Under the pieces are notes generated by a model, which saw nothing but the letters and a program-made list of their open reading frames with translations, did not search any database and was not told the DNA's origin. This document shows positions 1 to 6,955 of a stretch of 10,265 bases of DNA, piece by piece; positions within the stretch are counted from its first letter, which is position 1, and each line of letters begins with the position of its first letter. This DNA is from Candidatus Aminicenantota bacterium (GTDB taxonomy: Bacteria > Acidobacteriota > Aminicenantia > UBA2199): positions 990,855-1,001,119 of the forward strand of contig CP070627.1 of assembly GCA_020355945.1 (NCBI GenBank), in the 5' to 3' direction. The position numbers were made by a program, and so were the translations under genes.

Positions 1-619
1 CATCATTTATCCCCATGTCAAAATCGGGAAAAATTGTCTCATTTATTCCCAGGTGGTGATCCGGGAAGAGGTGGAAATCGGCGATCATGTTATTATCCAG
101 CCGGGAGCCGTGATTGGTGCGGATGGATTCGGATTTACCCGTTTAAGTGACGGCACACCGGTTAAAATTCCCCAAAAAGGAAAAGTAGTCATTGGCAGTT
201 ATTGCGAAATTGGCGCCAACACCTGTATCGATCGGGCTACCATCGAGAAAACCGTACTGGGGGATTACGTCAAACTGGATAACCTCATCCAGGTGGGGCA
301 TAATGTAAGGATAGGAAAAGGGACTGCTATTTCAGCCCTGACCGGTATCTCAGGGTCTGTGGAAATCGGTGAGAATGTGATCATGGGGGGACAGGTGGGT
401 ATTGCCGACCATGCCAAAATTGCAGATGGTGTGATGGTGGTAGCCAAAACCGGTATCCACGGCCATGTAAAGAAAAAAGGCATTATTGCAGGTATCCCTC
501 ATCAAGATTTCATGACCTGGAAAAAAGACCAGGCAATTTTTAAAAATCTTGAAAAATATGTGGACCGAATTAAACAACTGGAAAAAAAAATAAAAGAAAT
601 GGAGGAAAAAGCAAAATGA
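1..619 (+). CDS. lpxD: UDP-3-O-acylglucosamine N-acyltransferase, 3' part
   Basis: LpxD adds the second (N-linked) acyl chain to UDP-3-O-acyl-glucosamine in lipid A synthesis, in the cytoplasm. The reading frame is open from base 2 with no start in the window, so about 205 C-terminal residues of a protein usually near 340 are present; the uridine-binding N-domain lies upstream. Visible are left-handed beta-helix hexapeptide repeats (patterns such as V-x-I-G and A-V-I-G-A-D-G-F-G-F), then D-N-L-I-Q-V-G-H-N-V, whose histidine (codon 299-301) matches the catalytic His of E. coli LpxD, then the G-I-P-H closing segment and a Lys/Glu-rich C-terminal helix typical of LpxD rather than LpxA. The GTG at 53 is internal, not a start. 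The stop overlaps the next start as ATGA (616-619), suggesting translational coupling. Confidence 0.95.
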   Translation, partial: IIYPHVKIGKNCLIYSQVVIREEVEIGDHVIIQPGAVIGADGFGFTRLSDGTPVKIPQKGKVVIGSYCEIGANTCIDRATIEKTVLGDYVKLDNLIQVGHNVRIGKGTAISALTGISGSVEIGENVIMGGQVGIADHAKIADGVMVVAKTGIHGHVKKKGIIAGIPHQDFMTWKKDQAIFKNLEKYVDRIKQLEKKIKEMEEKAK

Positions 620-1308
620 AAAGACTATTTATCACTATCTTAATACCTCTGTTAACTGTCTCTTTGGCAGCCAGTGCCAAAATAACCTTTGAAAAGACAG
701 AACTTGACTTTGGAGAACTCGAGAGCGGCAAAGTCGTGGACCTGGAATTCAAATTTGAAAATGCCGGGGATGAAATCCTCATTATCAAAAATATTTCCAG
801 CAGCTGCGGATGCACTGTCACAAAGGTAGAAAAAAAAGAGTACCAGCCAGCCGAAAAAGGAGTCATCCCGGTTAAATTCTTTTCCCGCGGGTATAATGGG
901 AAAATAACCAAAACCATCACCGTCTCCACCAATGACCCGGAAAACGTCTATTCACGTTTAAAAATATCCGGGAACGTTGTTTTAAAAGATTTTGCTGCGT
1001 GGGATATCATCGGCATTGACCGGGTTGAGTTCAAAGAAGTTTCCCTGGGTGAAAAATACACCGAAAAGATCGTCTTTAAGAATACCGGTACCATCGATCT
1101 CAGGATCATTGAAGTTGTTCACGCCCCGGAGATTAGCCCTGAATTCGACAAAAAAATAGTGGCTCCCAATGAAAAAGGTGAAATTAGCATTGTCTTCAAA
1201 CCCCTGGACGCGGGACGATTCGCTCATTTCTTGAGAATCCGCACCAATGCCTACAAGCAGCGATCGATGATTATCAAAGTAAGCGCTGAAATTAAAGGGA
1301 CAGAGTAA
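616..1308 (+). CDS. Secreted DUF1573 domain protein
   Basis: A 230-residue exported protein of unknown function. Residues 1-21 form a signal peptide (Lys-Arg, hydrophobic core, A-S-A before K22). Residues about 24-121 match DUF1573, an immunoglobulin-like ASH/MSP-type fold: 'F-x-x-x-x-x-D-F-G-E-L-x-S-G', 'F-x-F-x-N-x-G', and the hallmark S-S-C-G-C-T (Cys64, Cys66). A second domain with the same layout (about 125-226; 'F-K-N-T-G', 'F-K-P-L-D-A-G-R-F') lacks the cysteines. The start is supported by GGAGG at 601-605, 10 nt upstream and inside the lpxD end, and by the ATGA overlap. DUF1573 proteins are common in diderms with envelope or periplasmic roles, but no specific activity is established. 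Family call is strong; function is unknown. Confidence 0.9.
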   Translation: MKRLFITILIPLLTVSLAASAKITFEKTELDFGELESGKVVDLEFKFENAGDEILIIKNISSSCGCTVTKVEKKEYQPAEKGVIPVKFFSRGYNGKITKTITVSTNDPENVYSRLKISGNVVLKDFAAWDIIGIDRVEFKEVSLGEKYTEKIVFKNTGTIDLRIIEVVHAPEISPEFDKKIVAPNEKGEISIVFKPLDAGRFAHFLRIRTNAYKQRSMIIKVSAEIKGTE

Positions 1309-1335
1309 TCCGGTTACAGGTGCACTTAGCCATTA

Positions 1336-1413
1336 AAAAAAGTCCACTGATTACACTGGTTACATTGATTTTTCTTTAATCTGTGTCAATCTGTGTAATC
1401 TGTGGGCCTTTTT
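1336..1413. terminator. Bidirectional terminator made of inverted repeat copies
   Basis: Two imperfect inverted arms (1344-1370 and 1378-1405) fold into a long stem around a short T-rich loop. The right arm carries the motif AATCTGTG repeated at about 10-nt spacing and the left arm its near-complement (GATTACAC versus GTGTAATC). The stem is flanked by seven A (1335-1341) on the left and CCTTTTT (1407-1413) on the right, so each strand reads as stem plus T-tract. It lies between the convergent DUF1573 gene (+, ends 1308) and ligA (-, ends 1642) and would stop transcription from both. Confidence 0.65.
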
Positions 1414-1424
1414 CATAGCAGTTT

Positions 1425-1628
1425 CTCATGAGGCCGCGGCCACGCCTGGAGACGCATGAAAATTATGCTCTCAATTTCTAAATTCTATTGTAGGGGCTTG
1501 ATTTATCAAGCCCGGCCCGGGCGATTCATTCACGTCTCCGGGGGGTTTGATGAATCAAACCCCTACAATCGTATTTATGTCTATTTTTCCTTCGCGTCCC
1601 TTTGCGTGTCTTCGCGGCTTATTTTAAT
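1425..1628. repeat. Dispersed ~205-bp repeat, copy 1
   Basis: This block is repeated at 6732-6941 in the same orientation. Shared parts in order are CTCATGAGG, a CCGCGGCC-like block, CGCCTGGAGA, ATGAAAAT.ATGCTCTCAAT, the REP-like arms, and a tail in which TTCGCG/TTTGCG recurs about every 10 bases before GCTTATTTT. Differences between copies are scattered, as in old non-coding repeats. Both copies sit immediately after a gene end. A short ORF (from 1456) runs through this copy, but it mostly translates hairpins and is not called as a gene. Confidence 0.8.
1487..1569. repeat. Pair of inverted GTAG-headed REP-like hairpins
   Basis: Left unit: GTAG (1490-1493) is followed by a palindrome at 1494-1513 (9-bp perfect arms, 2-nt centre). 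Right unit: the palindrome at 1543-1562 (again 9-bp arms) is followed by the complement CTAC (1563-1566). The 27-bp arms 1487-1513 and 1543-1569 are inverted copies differing at three positions, so the whole can also fold as one large foldback. A GTAG tetranucleotide before a palindrome, in inverted pairs, is the layout of REP/BIME elements mobilised by RAYT (TnpA-REP) enzymes in other bacteria. No RAYT gene is in the window. Confidence 0.65.
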
Positions 1629-1641
1629 GGTAGCAATGCGG

Positions 1642-3687
1642 TTATTTTAACATTTCAAGGAAATCGGTTTCGGTGATTATCGGTATATTTAATTTTTTGG
1701 CTTTTTCCAGTTTTGAACCCGGGGCAGTCCCGGCCAGCAGGTGAGTGGTTTTGGAAGAGACAGAGCTGGCTATTTTACCACCGCGTTTTTCTATCTCTTC
1801 CGCTGCTTTCGATCGAGGGACGAACCGTTCAAAAGACCCGGTAATCACCCACACCTGGTCTTTAAACCTTAAGGTCTTTTCCGCCGCTCCTGTTGGTGCT
1901 TGAATTTCTTCCCGGAAATTTAACCCTATTTTTTTTAATTCATCGATAAGGGCCAGGTTTTGAGGGTTGGTAAAATGTTGAATGATCAACCGGGCCATAA
2001 TCTCCCCAAAACCTTCAATCTGAGAAAATTCCTCCGCATTTCTCCCGGAAGCGGCTGCGATGATTTTCTCAATAGAATTGAAACCATTTTTAATGAGGTC
2101 TGACACGGCAGCAGTGCCCAATCCATCAAAACCAAGGGCGGTTAAAACCTTGCGGAAGGGTTTGTTTTTGGAATTCTCAACACTGGTCTTGATATTATTT
2201 ACTTTTTTCTCTTTAAAGCCCTCTTCCTTTAACAGCTCATTGTAGTCAAACGTATAGAGGTCCGGGATATGTTTGATGTATCCTTTATCAAACATAAAGG
2301 CAATGGTTTTTTCTCCCAGGGTATCGATATCCATCTGGTTTTTGGCAGCGAAATAGATAATCGACCGTTTCATTCGTTCCGGGCATTCCCGGTTTTTACA
2401 AAAGTGGTGAGCGCCGTCTTTTTCCAATGTAGAGCCGCAAAAGGGACATGCAGCGGGAAATTTAAAGATATTAGGATGATCGAGACTTTTCTCAATTACT
2501 TCTTCCACTGCCGGGATGATATCGCCTCGTTTTGAAATGCTGACCGAATCACCTGTGCCCAGTTCCAGCATGTCGATGTATTCCTGGTTATGAAGGGTAG
2601 CCCTGGCCACTACGCTGCCGGCGATTTTTACCGGTTCCAGGATTCCCACCGGTGTCACCCGACCATTTCGTCCTACCTGTACTTCGATGTCGATTAACTT
2701 TGTTTGGGCTGTAGGTGCATCAAATTTAAAGGCAACCGCCCAGCGGGGATGATGAGAGGTATAGCCCAGGAACTCGCGAACGTCCAGTTCATTCACCTTA
2801 ATCACCAACCCGTCAATTTCATAATCCAACCGGTACCGCTGGCCTTTGCGTTCCCTGACATAAGCACTTAAATCCCGGGTATCACCGGTTGTAATTTCCG
2901 GCAGCTTTTCCTGCACAACAGCTATTTTCTCCCTGTTATTGGAAAAGAATCCCAGGTTTTTATTAATTCGAAAGCCCAGTTCTTTCAGTTGGGAAAGTGT
3001 TAAGATATGGTCGTTGGTAAAGGTATTTTCAAAAAATCCTTCATAAATAAGGATATTGAGGGGGACTTTTGCCACCACTGATGATTTGATATTTCGCAGA
3101 GAACCTGCGGCCAGGTTCCTGGGATTAGCGTATTTATTGTCAAAGGCCCGGTTATAGGTGTCGAAATCAGACTTCTTGATATAAATTTCACCTCGTACGG
3201 AAAAATCAGAGGTTTCAGAGGTAACCAGGGGTACCTGTTTAATGGTTCGTACGTTTTCGATGACATCGTTTCCCACAACGCCGTTGCCGCGGGTAAGGGC
3301 GGATTCCAGTTGGCCGGCTTTATAGTACAGTACAATAGAGGCACCGTCGATTTTTTCTTCTACCACGAAACTCAGTTCCCGGTCGGCATTTTTGATGGTT
3401 TTTGCCAGCCATTTTTCCAGTTCTTCAACCGCGTATTCTTTATCCAGGCTCAGTACCGGTATGGTGTGTTCTTTTTCCGGGAAGGTGTTATCCAGGTCCG
3501 AGCCCACTCGTTTAGTCGGGGAGTTTTCCAGGGTGTATCCCGGGTATTTTTTTTCCAGTTCTACTAATTCGTCGAACAAGCGGTCGTATTCCCGGTCGGA
3601 AATTTCGGGTTGGGCTTTGACATAATAGAGGTACTGATGCCTGAGTAATTCTTTAGCCAGTTCTTCGATTCTTTTTTTGATATCCAT
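1642..3687 (-). CDS. ligA: NAD+-dependent DNA ligase LigA
   Basis: Seals DNA nicks in replication and repair using NAD+. The 681 residues match the family length of about 670. Order: Ia domain with the NAD-binding Tyr pair near residues 20-35 ('H-Q-Y-L-Y-Y', 'D-R-E-Y-D-R-L'), adenylation domain with catalytic Lys112 in E-K-I-D-G, 'Y-A-N-P-R-N-L-A-A-G-S-L-R' (186-198), 'Y-E-I-D-G-L-V-I-K-V' (289-298), OB fold with A-T-L-H-N (363-367), a zinc finger with Cys414, Cys417, Cys430 and Cys435, helix-hairpin-helix repeats, and a C-terminal BRCT domain (about 605-681) ending near the stop. The start is chosen by alignment to the LigA N-terminus. There is no Shine-Dalgarno before it, and the promoter predicts a leaderless transcript. 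It converges on the DUF1573 gene and diverges from the 3982 gene. Confidence 0.97.
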   Translation of the reverse strand: MDIKKRIEELAKELLRHQYLYYVKAQPEISDREYDRLFDELVELEKKYPGYTLENSPTKRVGSDLDNTFPEKEHTIPVLSLDKEYAVEELEKWLAKTIKNADRELSFVVEEKIDGASIVLYYKAGQLESALTRGNGVVGNDVIENVRTIKQVPLVTSETSDFSVRGEIYIKKSDFDTYNRAFDNKYANPRNLAAGSLRNIKSSVVAKVPLNILIYEGFFENTFTNDHILTLSQLKELGFRINKNLGFFSNNREKIAVVQEKLPEITTGDTRDLSAYVRERKGQRYRLDYEIDGLVIKVNELDVREFLGYTSHHPRWAVAFKFDAPTAQTKLIDIEVQVGRNGRVTPVGILEPVKIAGSVVARATLHNQEYIDMLELGTGDSVSISKRGDIIPAVEEVIEKSLDHPNIFKFPAACPFCGSTLEKDGAHHFCKNRECPERMKRSIIYFAAKNQMDIDTLGEKTIAFMFDKGYIKHIPDLYTFDYNELLKEEGFKEKKVNNIKTSVENSKNKPFRKVLTALGFDGLGTAAVSDLIKNGFNSIEKIIAAASGRNAEEFSQIEGFGEIMARLIIQHFTNPQNLALIDELKKIGLNFREEIQAPTGAAEKTLRFKDQVWVITGSFERFVPRSKAAEEIEKRGGKIASSVSSKTTHLLAGTAPGSKLEKAKKLNIPIITETDFLEMLK

Positions 3688-3693
3688 GGATTA

Positions 3694-3722
3694 ATTATAA
3701 ATAAGAACGATAAAAGGGTCAA
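3694..3722 (-). promoter_or_regulatory. Near-consensus sigma-70 promoter of ligA
   Basis: On the minus strand TTGACC (3722-3717) is followed by exactly 17 nt and a perfect TATAAT (3699-3694). Six bases (TAATCC) separate the -10 box from the ligA ATG at 3687-3685. The usual start point, 7 nt past the -10 box, therefore falls on the A of the ATG. This predicts a leaderless mRNA and fits the absence of a ribosome-binding site. Confidence 0.75.
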
Positions 3723-3744
3723 GCTCCATTTTTTAGTACCATAA

Positions 3745-3792
3745 CATTCACACATTCACACATTCACACATTCACACATTCACACATTCACA
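3745..3792. repeat. Six perfect tandem copies of CATTCACA
   Basis: An 8-bp unit is repeated six times without mismatch (48 bp), starting 23 bp upstream of the ligA -35 box. Perfect short tandem repeats tend to change copy number by slippage, so the distance between the two divergent genes may vary among strains. All units point the same way, so this is not a dyad operator. Confidence 0.9.
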
Positions 3793-3799
3793 CGCATCG

Positions 3800-3823
3800 T
3801 CCCCAGAAATGTGGGGATTGAAA
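3800..3823 (+). other. Hairpin followed by ATTGAAA (CRISPR-repeat-like, single copy)
   Basis: TCCCCA and TGGGGA (3800-3817) form a 6-bp stem with a 6-nt loop, directly followed by TTGAAA. The layout G-stem-loop-stem-ATTGAAA resembles the 3' end of many type I and III CRISPR repeats, but there is one copy only, with no spacers or cas genes here. It may be chance, a solitary repeat, or a protein-binding site. Confidence 0.3.
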
Positions 3824-3848
3824 AAATTCCGTTAATGTGAAATAATAT
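3818..3848 (+). promoter_or_regulatory. Weak candidate promoter for the 3982 gene
   Basis: TTGAAA (3818-3823) is followed after 17 nt by AATAAT (3841-3846), or after 19 nt by TAATAT (3843-3848). The -35 box is good but both -10 choices are poor or badly spaced. If real, the leader would be about 125-130 nt. Confidence 0.25.
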
Positions 3849-3873
3849 TTATCGATGGGTTTTCGCTTTGCAG

Positions 3874-3957
3874 TTGAACCCAATAATTGTAAATGGTAGT
3901 TCAAATTGAATTTATTTTGCCAGACCCACCTTGAGGTGGTAAAGGCGGAAGCTTACC
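3874..3957 (+). other. Small dyads in the leader of the 3982 gene
   Basis: TTGAAC (3874-3879) and GTTCAA (3899-3904) are perfect inverted 6-mers. CCACCT and AGGTGG (3926-3939) form a tight hairpin. GGTAA (3938-3942) can instead pair with TTACC (3953-3957), which overlaps and would compete with that hairpin. No known riboswitch was recognised. With short stems like these, chance is a real alternative. Confidence 0.25.
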
Positions 3958-3981
3958 TTAAAACCGGATACGGAAGCATGA

Positions 3982-4518
3982 ATGGTGAAGGTTGAATCCA
4001 CCATGAAAAAGCAGCTATTTCTAAAAACCATCGGCAATTGGCTAGTTATTTTAATCGTTATCCTGCTGTCCTATAAGTTTTTTATGTGGAATTACTGGAA
4101 AGTAGAACGGGCCGCTGCACTGACAAAAAAAATCCTTAAAGCACCCCCGGCAGTGAATTTAGTCCTTTCAAAGGACCATACCCCGGTGTTTCAAAAGAGT
4201 TTTGCCTATAATCCCCGGGGCAATTATTATATTGTCAATCAATGGGATATTACCCCTTATATTGCCGATGATGATAACAATGGCACGAACCATGATTCCA
4301 AATTCACATTGGAAGTTAGCGTAAATAATCAAATCGCCGAATCCCTTTCGGTGCACCGCTTTAAAACCTTCAATATTATCACGTACCGGGATCATTATTT
4401 TGTGTTTACTACCCCGGACTGCAGTATTGAAGAATTTGTGAAATTGAAGGATTCCATACCTTCTATCATTAATTTTCTCGTGGAAAAGGGAAAAAACGGA
4501 CAAACAGGAAATCATTAA
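3982..4518 (+). CDS. Single-pass membrane-anchored protein, unknown function
   Basis: Not recognised. The 178-residue protein has one N-terminal membrane segment at about residues 17-36 (N-W-L-V-I-L-I-V-I-L-L-S-Y-K-F-F-M-W), preceded by basic residues, so the rest should lie outside the inner membrane. The outer part is polar with one cysteine and ends in a Lys/Gly-rich tail. Two starts are possible: ATG 3982 (GGAAG 5 nt before it) or ATG 4003 (M-K-K-Q-L-F, GAAGG 11 nt before it, giving 171 residues). The second looks more like a natural signal-anchor start. The start codons lie in an inverted repeat, ATGGTG/CACCAT (3982-4005 region). The GT-C gene follows after 44 nt on the same strand, so co-transcription and a role with that enzyme are plausible but unproven. 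Confidence 0.7.
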   Translation: MVKVESTMKKQLFLKTIGNWLVILIVILLSYKFFMWNYWKVERAAALTKKILKAPPAVNLVLSKDHTPVFQKSFAYNPRGNYYIVNQWDITPYIADDDNNGTNHDSKFTLEVSVNNQIAESLSVHRFKTFNIITYRDHYFVFTTPDCSIEEFVKLKDSIPSIINFLVEKGKNGQTGNH

Positions 4519-4562
4519 AGGGATAGAAAAACTGGGGTAAGCAGGGACAAAGTTAAGGCAAA

Positions 4563-6728
4563 ATGGGTATTCTTTTTATACTATTGAACATGGTGATGAT
4601 TTTTTCTTCTCACCTGGCGGCCTATCGCTATTTTAAAGAATCCAATTTCTCCGAGCAATTGCTTACCACATTCCTGGTATATATCTCCCAAATTACGTTT
4701 TCTGTCCTCTTTCTCGGGGTGGTGGTAAAGAACCTGGGTATACTGTGGATACTCCTGTTGAATGGTGCCATTTCTTTTCTTATCATTTTTATGCTGCGGA
4801 AAACCATAAGGGAATCCATCCATCAATCCTATAAAAAAATCTTAAATTTTTCCAGTGATATTTTCCGAGCAAAAGATTTCCTTTTATATTTGTTTATTTT
4901 TTTGTTTGTTATCCAAATTGTATTGCTGCTCATAAAGATCTACTACTTACCCCCTCATGTGTGGGATGTTTTTGCTTACCATCTTCACCCGGTGGCGGAA
5001 TGGACCCAGCAGAATATGATTCCCTCCTCTATTGATTCGCCGGTTACCCGGATGAACCGGAACCCCATGGGTTCCCGGTTACTTCATTTCTGGTGCCTGA
5101 AATTTACCAATGATATCCGTTGGATTGAGCTGCCGCAGTTTATTTATGGCTTACTCCTGGTTCTTGCTTCCTACTCGATTTTGTTAAAACTAAAGGTGCA
5201 AAAAAATGTCGCCCTGCGATATGCCATACTTATCTATTTTATACCTCTAGTTTTAATTGAATCGCGAACGTGCCAGGACCACCTGGTGCTAAACAGTTTA
5301 ACACTGATGGCAGCACTTTATTTTATAAACGTCTTTTATGAAAAGAGATATTCCTCGATTATTTTTTTATCCCTGGCATTGGGACTATTATTGGGTACCA
5401 AAATCAGTTCGCCGCAGATCATTTTTGTGTTTTTCCTGGCCCTTTTACTCAGTAAAGGGTGGAATCGAGTTCAAGTGGCAGGATTTTTAAATAAAAATAA
5501 GATTCAAATCCTGTTGGGGCTGTTGGTGATTCTTCTATTGGGAGGTTATTGGTTTTTTAAATCCGGCCTTATTTGGAGATCATACCTGGGCGCAGCCCGA
5601 AGAATACTTTCATTAAAATTTTTGCTTATAGGTTTCCTGGTGCTCGTCCTGGCTTTTGTATTGGGGAAGGTATCCCGGAAATTTCGTATCCGGGAATTGA
5701 TGAAAAGACATCGAATGATGGTTATCGGCATTGTCGTCATTATCCTTATTTTAGGGAGTTATGTGGTGATCACACATCTGGATTTGGTTAAGACGGTGGT
5801 ATTGGGATACAAAAGTCCGGCCCCATTATTACAAAAGCCCTCTTTCTATGCGGAATACCCTGTACTCAATGCATTGAAAAGTCGATTTCTTAAAAACCTT
5901 TTGGTTTTTCCTTTTCGTATTAAAGATATTGGCCTTTACACTTCATATACCCCTGACTTTTTAGAGAAATCCGGTTTTGGCATGCAATTTTTCGGTTTCG
6001 GGCTGGTGGCTTACCTGGTCATATTTGTATATTGTATTACCAGGAAAAGGTATAGAAGTAATATGGCGGGATTTATTTTGATTTTTTCCATAGTGCTGTT
6101 GTTAAGTTACTTTTTTTATTACTATAGTGCCGCCAATTACCGGTTGTTTATGTTCTTCCCGGTATTTGGCCTGATTTTTTGGGCTGTTGTCACCACCACT
6201 TTCGATTTCCCTAAATTTAGCCTGAGGATCATTGACGGTTTAATACTGGTCATGATCCTGTTTAATATCAGCACGTGTTTTTTTGAAGGTAATATGCATG
6301 AAGATAGATGGAAAACGCTGTTCACTATTGATAATCCATTGGAGCGGACTTCCGTTAAATATTCTCATTTCTTTAAAACCGGGGCGGAAACCTGGGAATT
6401 TATAGATCAATATATGGCCCCGGGAGAACCCCTTGGTTATATGGGACATCTTGACTCCTGGGTATTTCCCTATTATGATAATCAACTCAGACGTCGAGTT
6501 CATTATTTGAGGTCTATGCCGGGATTCCGGTTGGTGAGGATTGACCGTAAGAGGAATCGACTTCAATTTAATCCCAGGTTTGTAGAAAGTTTGAAGCGGA
6601 ATCACATCCATTTTATTCATATCAATCCCCATGGGGCTCGTCATCTTAGAAAGATTAAAAAAGCAATTGTCATTGATGATGAACGTGTTTTCCGGGTTAC
6701 GAAAGACTTTTATTATTTTAAATGGTAA
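4563..6728 (+). CDS. Multi-pass GT-C family glycosyltransferase (GT39/PMT-like)
   Basis: A 721-residue inner-membrane enzyme predicted to transfer a sugar from a polyprenyl-phosphate donor to a lipid, glycan or protein on the outer face. About ten or more hydrophobic segments cover residues 1-590. In the first large outer loop, W-D-V-F-A-Y-H-L-H-P-V-A-E-W (134-147) matches the family pattern W-D-x-x-x-Y-H-L-x-x-V-x-x-W, with Asp135 as likely catalytic residue. N-P-M-G-S-R-L-L-H (167-175) and L-G-L-L-L-G-T-K (273-280) also fit. The C-terminal ~130 residues are soluble and basic. AAGG lies about 6 nt before the ATG. Acceptor and sugar cannot be read from the sequence. The family is secure; the precise subfamily is not. 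Confidence 0.82.
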   Translation: MGILFILLNMVMIFSSHLAAYRYFKESNFSEQLLTTFLVYISQITFSVLFLGVVVKNLGILWILLLNGAISFLIIFMLRKTIRESIHQSYKKILNFSSDIFRAKDFLLYLFIFLFVIQIVLLLIKIYYLPPHVWDVFAYHLHPVAEWTQQNMIPSSIDSPVTRMNRNPMGSRLLHFWCLKFTNDIRWIELPQFIYGLLLVLASYSILLKLKVQKNVALRYAILIYFIPLVLIESRTCQDHLVLNSLTLMAALYFINVFYEKRYSSIIFLSLALGLLLGTKISSPQIIFVFFLALLLSKGWNRVQVAGFLNKNKIQILLGLLVILLLGGYWFFKSGLIWRSYLGAARRILSLKFLLIGFLVLVLAFVLGKVSRKFRIRELMKRHRMMVIGIVVIILILGSYVVITHLDLVKTVVLGYKSPAPLLQKPSFYAEYPVLNALKSRFLKNLLVFPFRIKDIGLYTSYTPDFLEKSGFGMQFFGFGLVAYLVIFVYCITRKRYRSNMAGFILIFSIVLLLSYFFYYYSAANYRLFMFFPVFGLIFWAVVTTTFDFPKFSLRIIDGLILVMILFNISTCFFEGNMHEDRWKTLFTIDNPLERTSVKYSHFFKTGAETWEFIDQYMAPGEPLGYMGHLDSWVFPYYDNQLRRRVHYLRSMPGFRLVRIDRKRNRLQFNPRFVESLKRNHIHFIHINPHGARHLRKIKKAIVIDDERVFRVTKDFYYFKW

Positions 6729-6731
6729 TTC

Positions 6732-6941
6732 CTCATGAGGTCCGCGGCCTCGCCTGGAGATAATGAAAATCATGCTCTCAATATCTCAATTCTATTGTAG
6801 GGGCTTGATTTATCAAGCCCAGGCCATACGATTCACACACGCCTTTACAGGGTTTGATGAATCAAACCGCTGTAATCTACGACAGAATTTATTCATATTT
6901 TTCTTCGCGTCCCTTCGCGTGTCTTCGCGGCTTATTTTCAT
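6732..6941. repeat. Dispersed ~205-bp repeat, copy 2
   Basis: This is the second copy of the block at 1425-1628, in the same orientation, starting four bases after the GT-C stop and ending just before the GT2 ribosome-binding site. The left REP arm (6794-6820, with GTAG at 6797-6800) is identical over 27 bases to that of copy 1. The right side has diverged. The tail again holds three TTCGCG units about 10 bases apart. A 74-codon ORF from 6763 runs through it and continues out of frame past the GT2 start; it is not called as a gene. Confidence 0.8.
6845..6875. repeat. Right-hand REP hairpin, remodelled
   Basis: TTACAG plus GGTTTGAT (6845-6858), GA loop, ATCAAACC (6861-6868), one bulged G (6869), then CTGTAA (6870-6875). 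This gives a 14-bp stem with a single bulge. In copy 1 the same place ends in CCCCTACAAT, so the CTAC (GTAG complement) has been lost while bases on both sides changed and still pair. Confidence 0.6.
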
Positions 6942-6944
6942 ATT

Positions 6945-6950
6945 AGGAGA
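6945..6950 (+). promoter_or_regulatory. Ribosome-binding site of the GT2 gene
   Basis: AGGAGA lies 5 nt before the ATG at 6956. It follows the repeat directly, so the repeat insertion point is just outside the translation signal. No clear promoter was seen between 6729 and 6955, so this gene may be read through from the GT-C gene. Confidence 0.75.
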
Positions 6951-6955
6951 GAAGA

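Noticed and set aside
570..932. 120-codon minus-strand ORF
   Set aside because: It lies opposite lpxD and the well-supported DUF1573 gene, has no recognisable domain, and looks like a shadow frame.
1456..1650. 64-codon ORF inside repeat copy 1, similar to a 74-codon ORF at 6763-6987 (both start M-K-I-M-L-S-I-S)
   Set aside because: The shared protein sequence follows from the shared DNA repeat. Most of it translates hairpins and TTCGCG units, no ribosome-binding site precedes it, and the second one runs into the GT2 gene in another frame.
3000..3344. 114-codon minus-strand ORF within ligA
   Set aside because: It is on the same strand as ligA in a different frame, entirely inside the adenylation-domain coding region, with no own signals.
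3745..3840. CRP-like operator from TGTGA/TCACA pieces
   Set aside because: The TCACA-like pieces are all direct tandem repeats and no TGTGA-N6-TCACA dyad is present.
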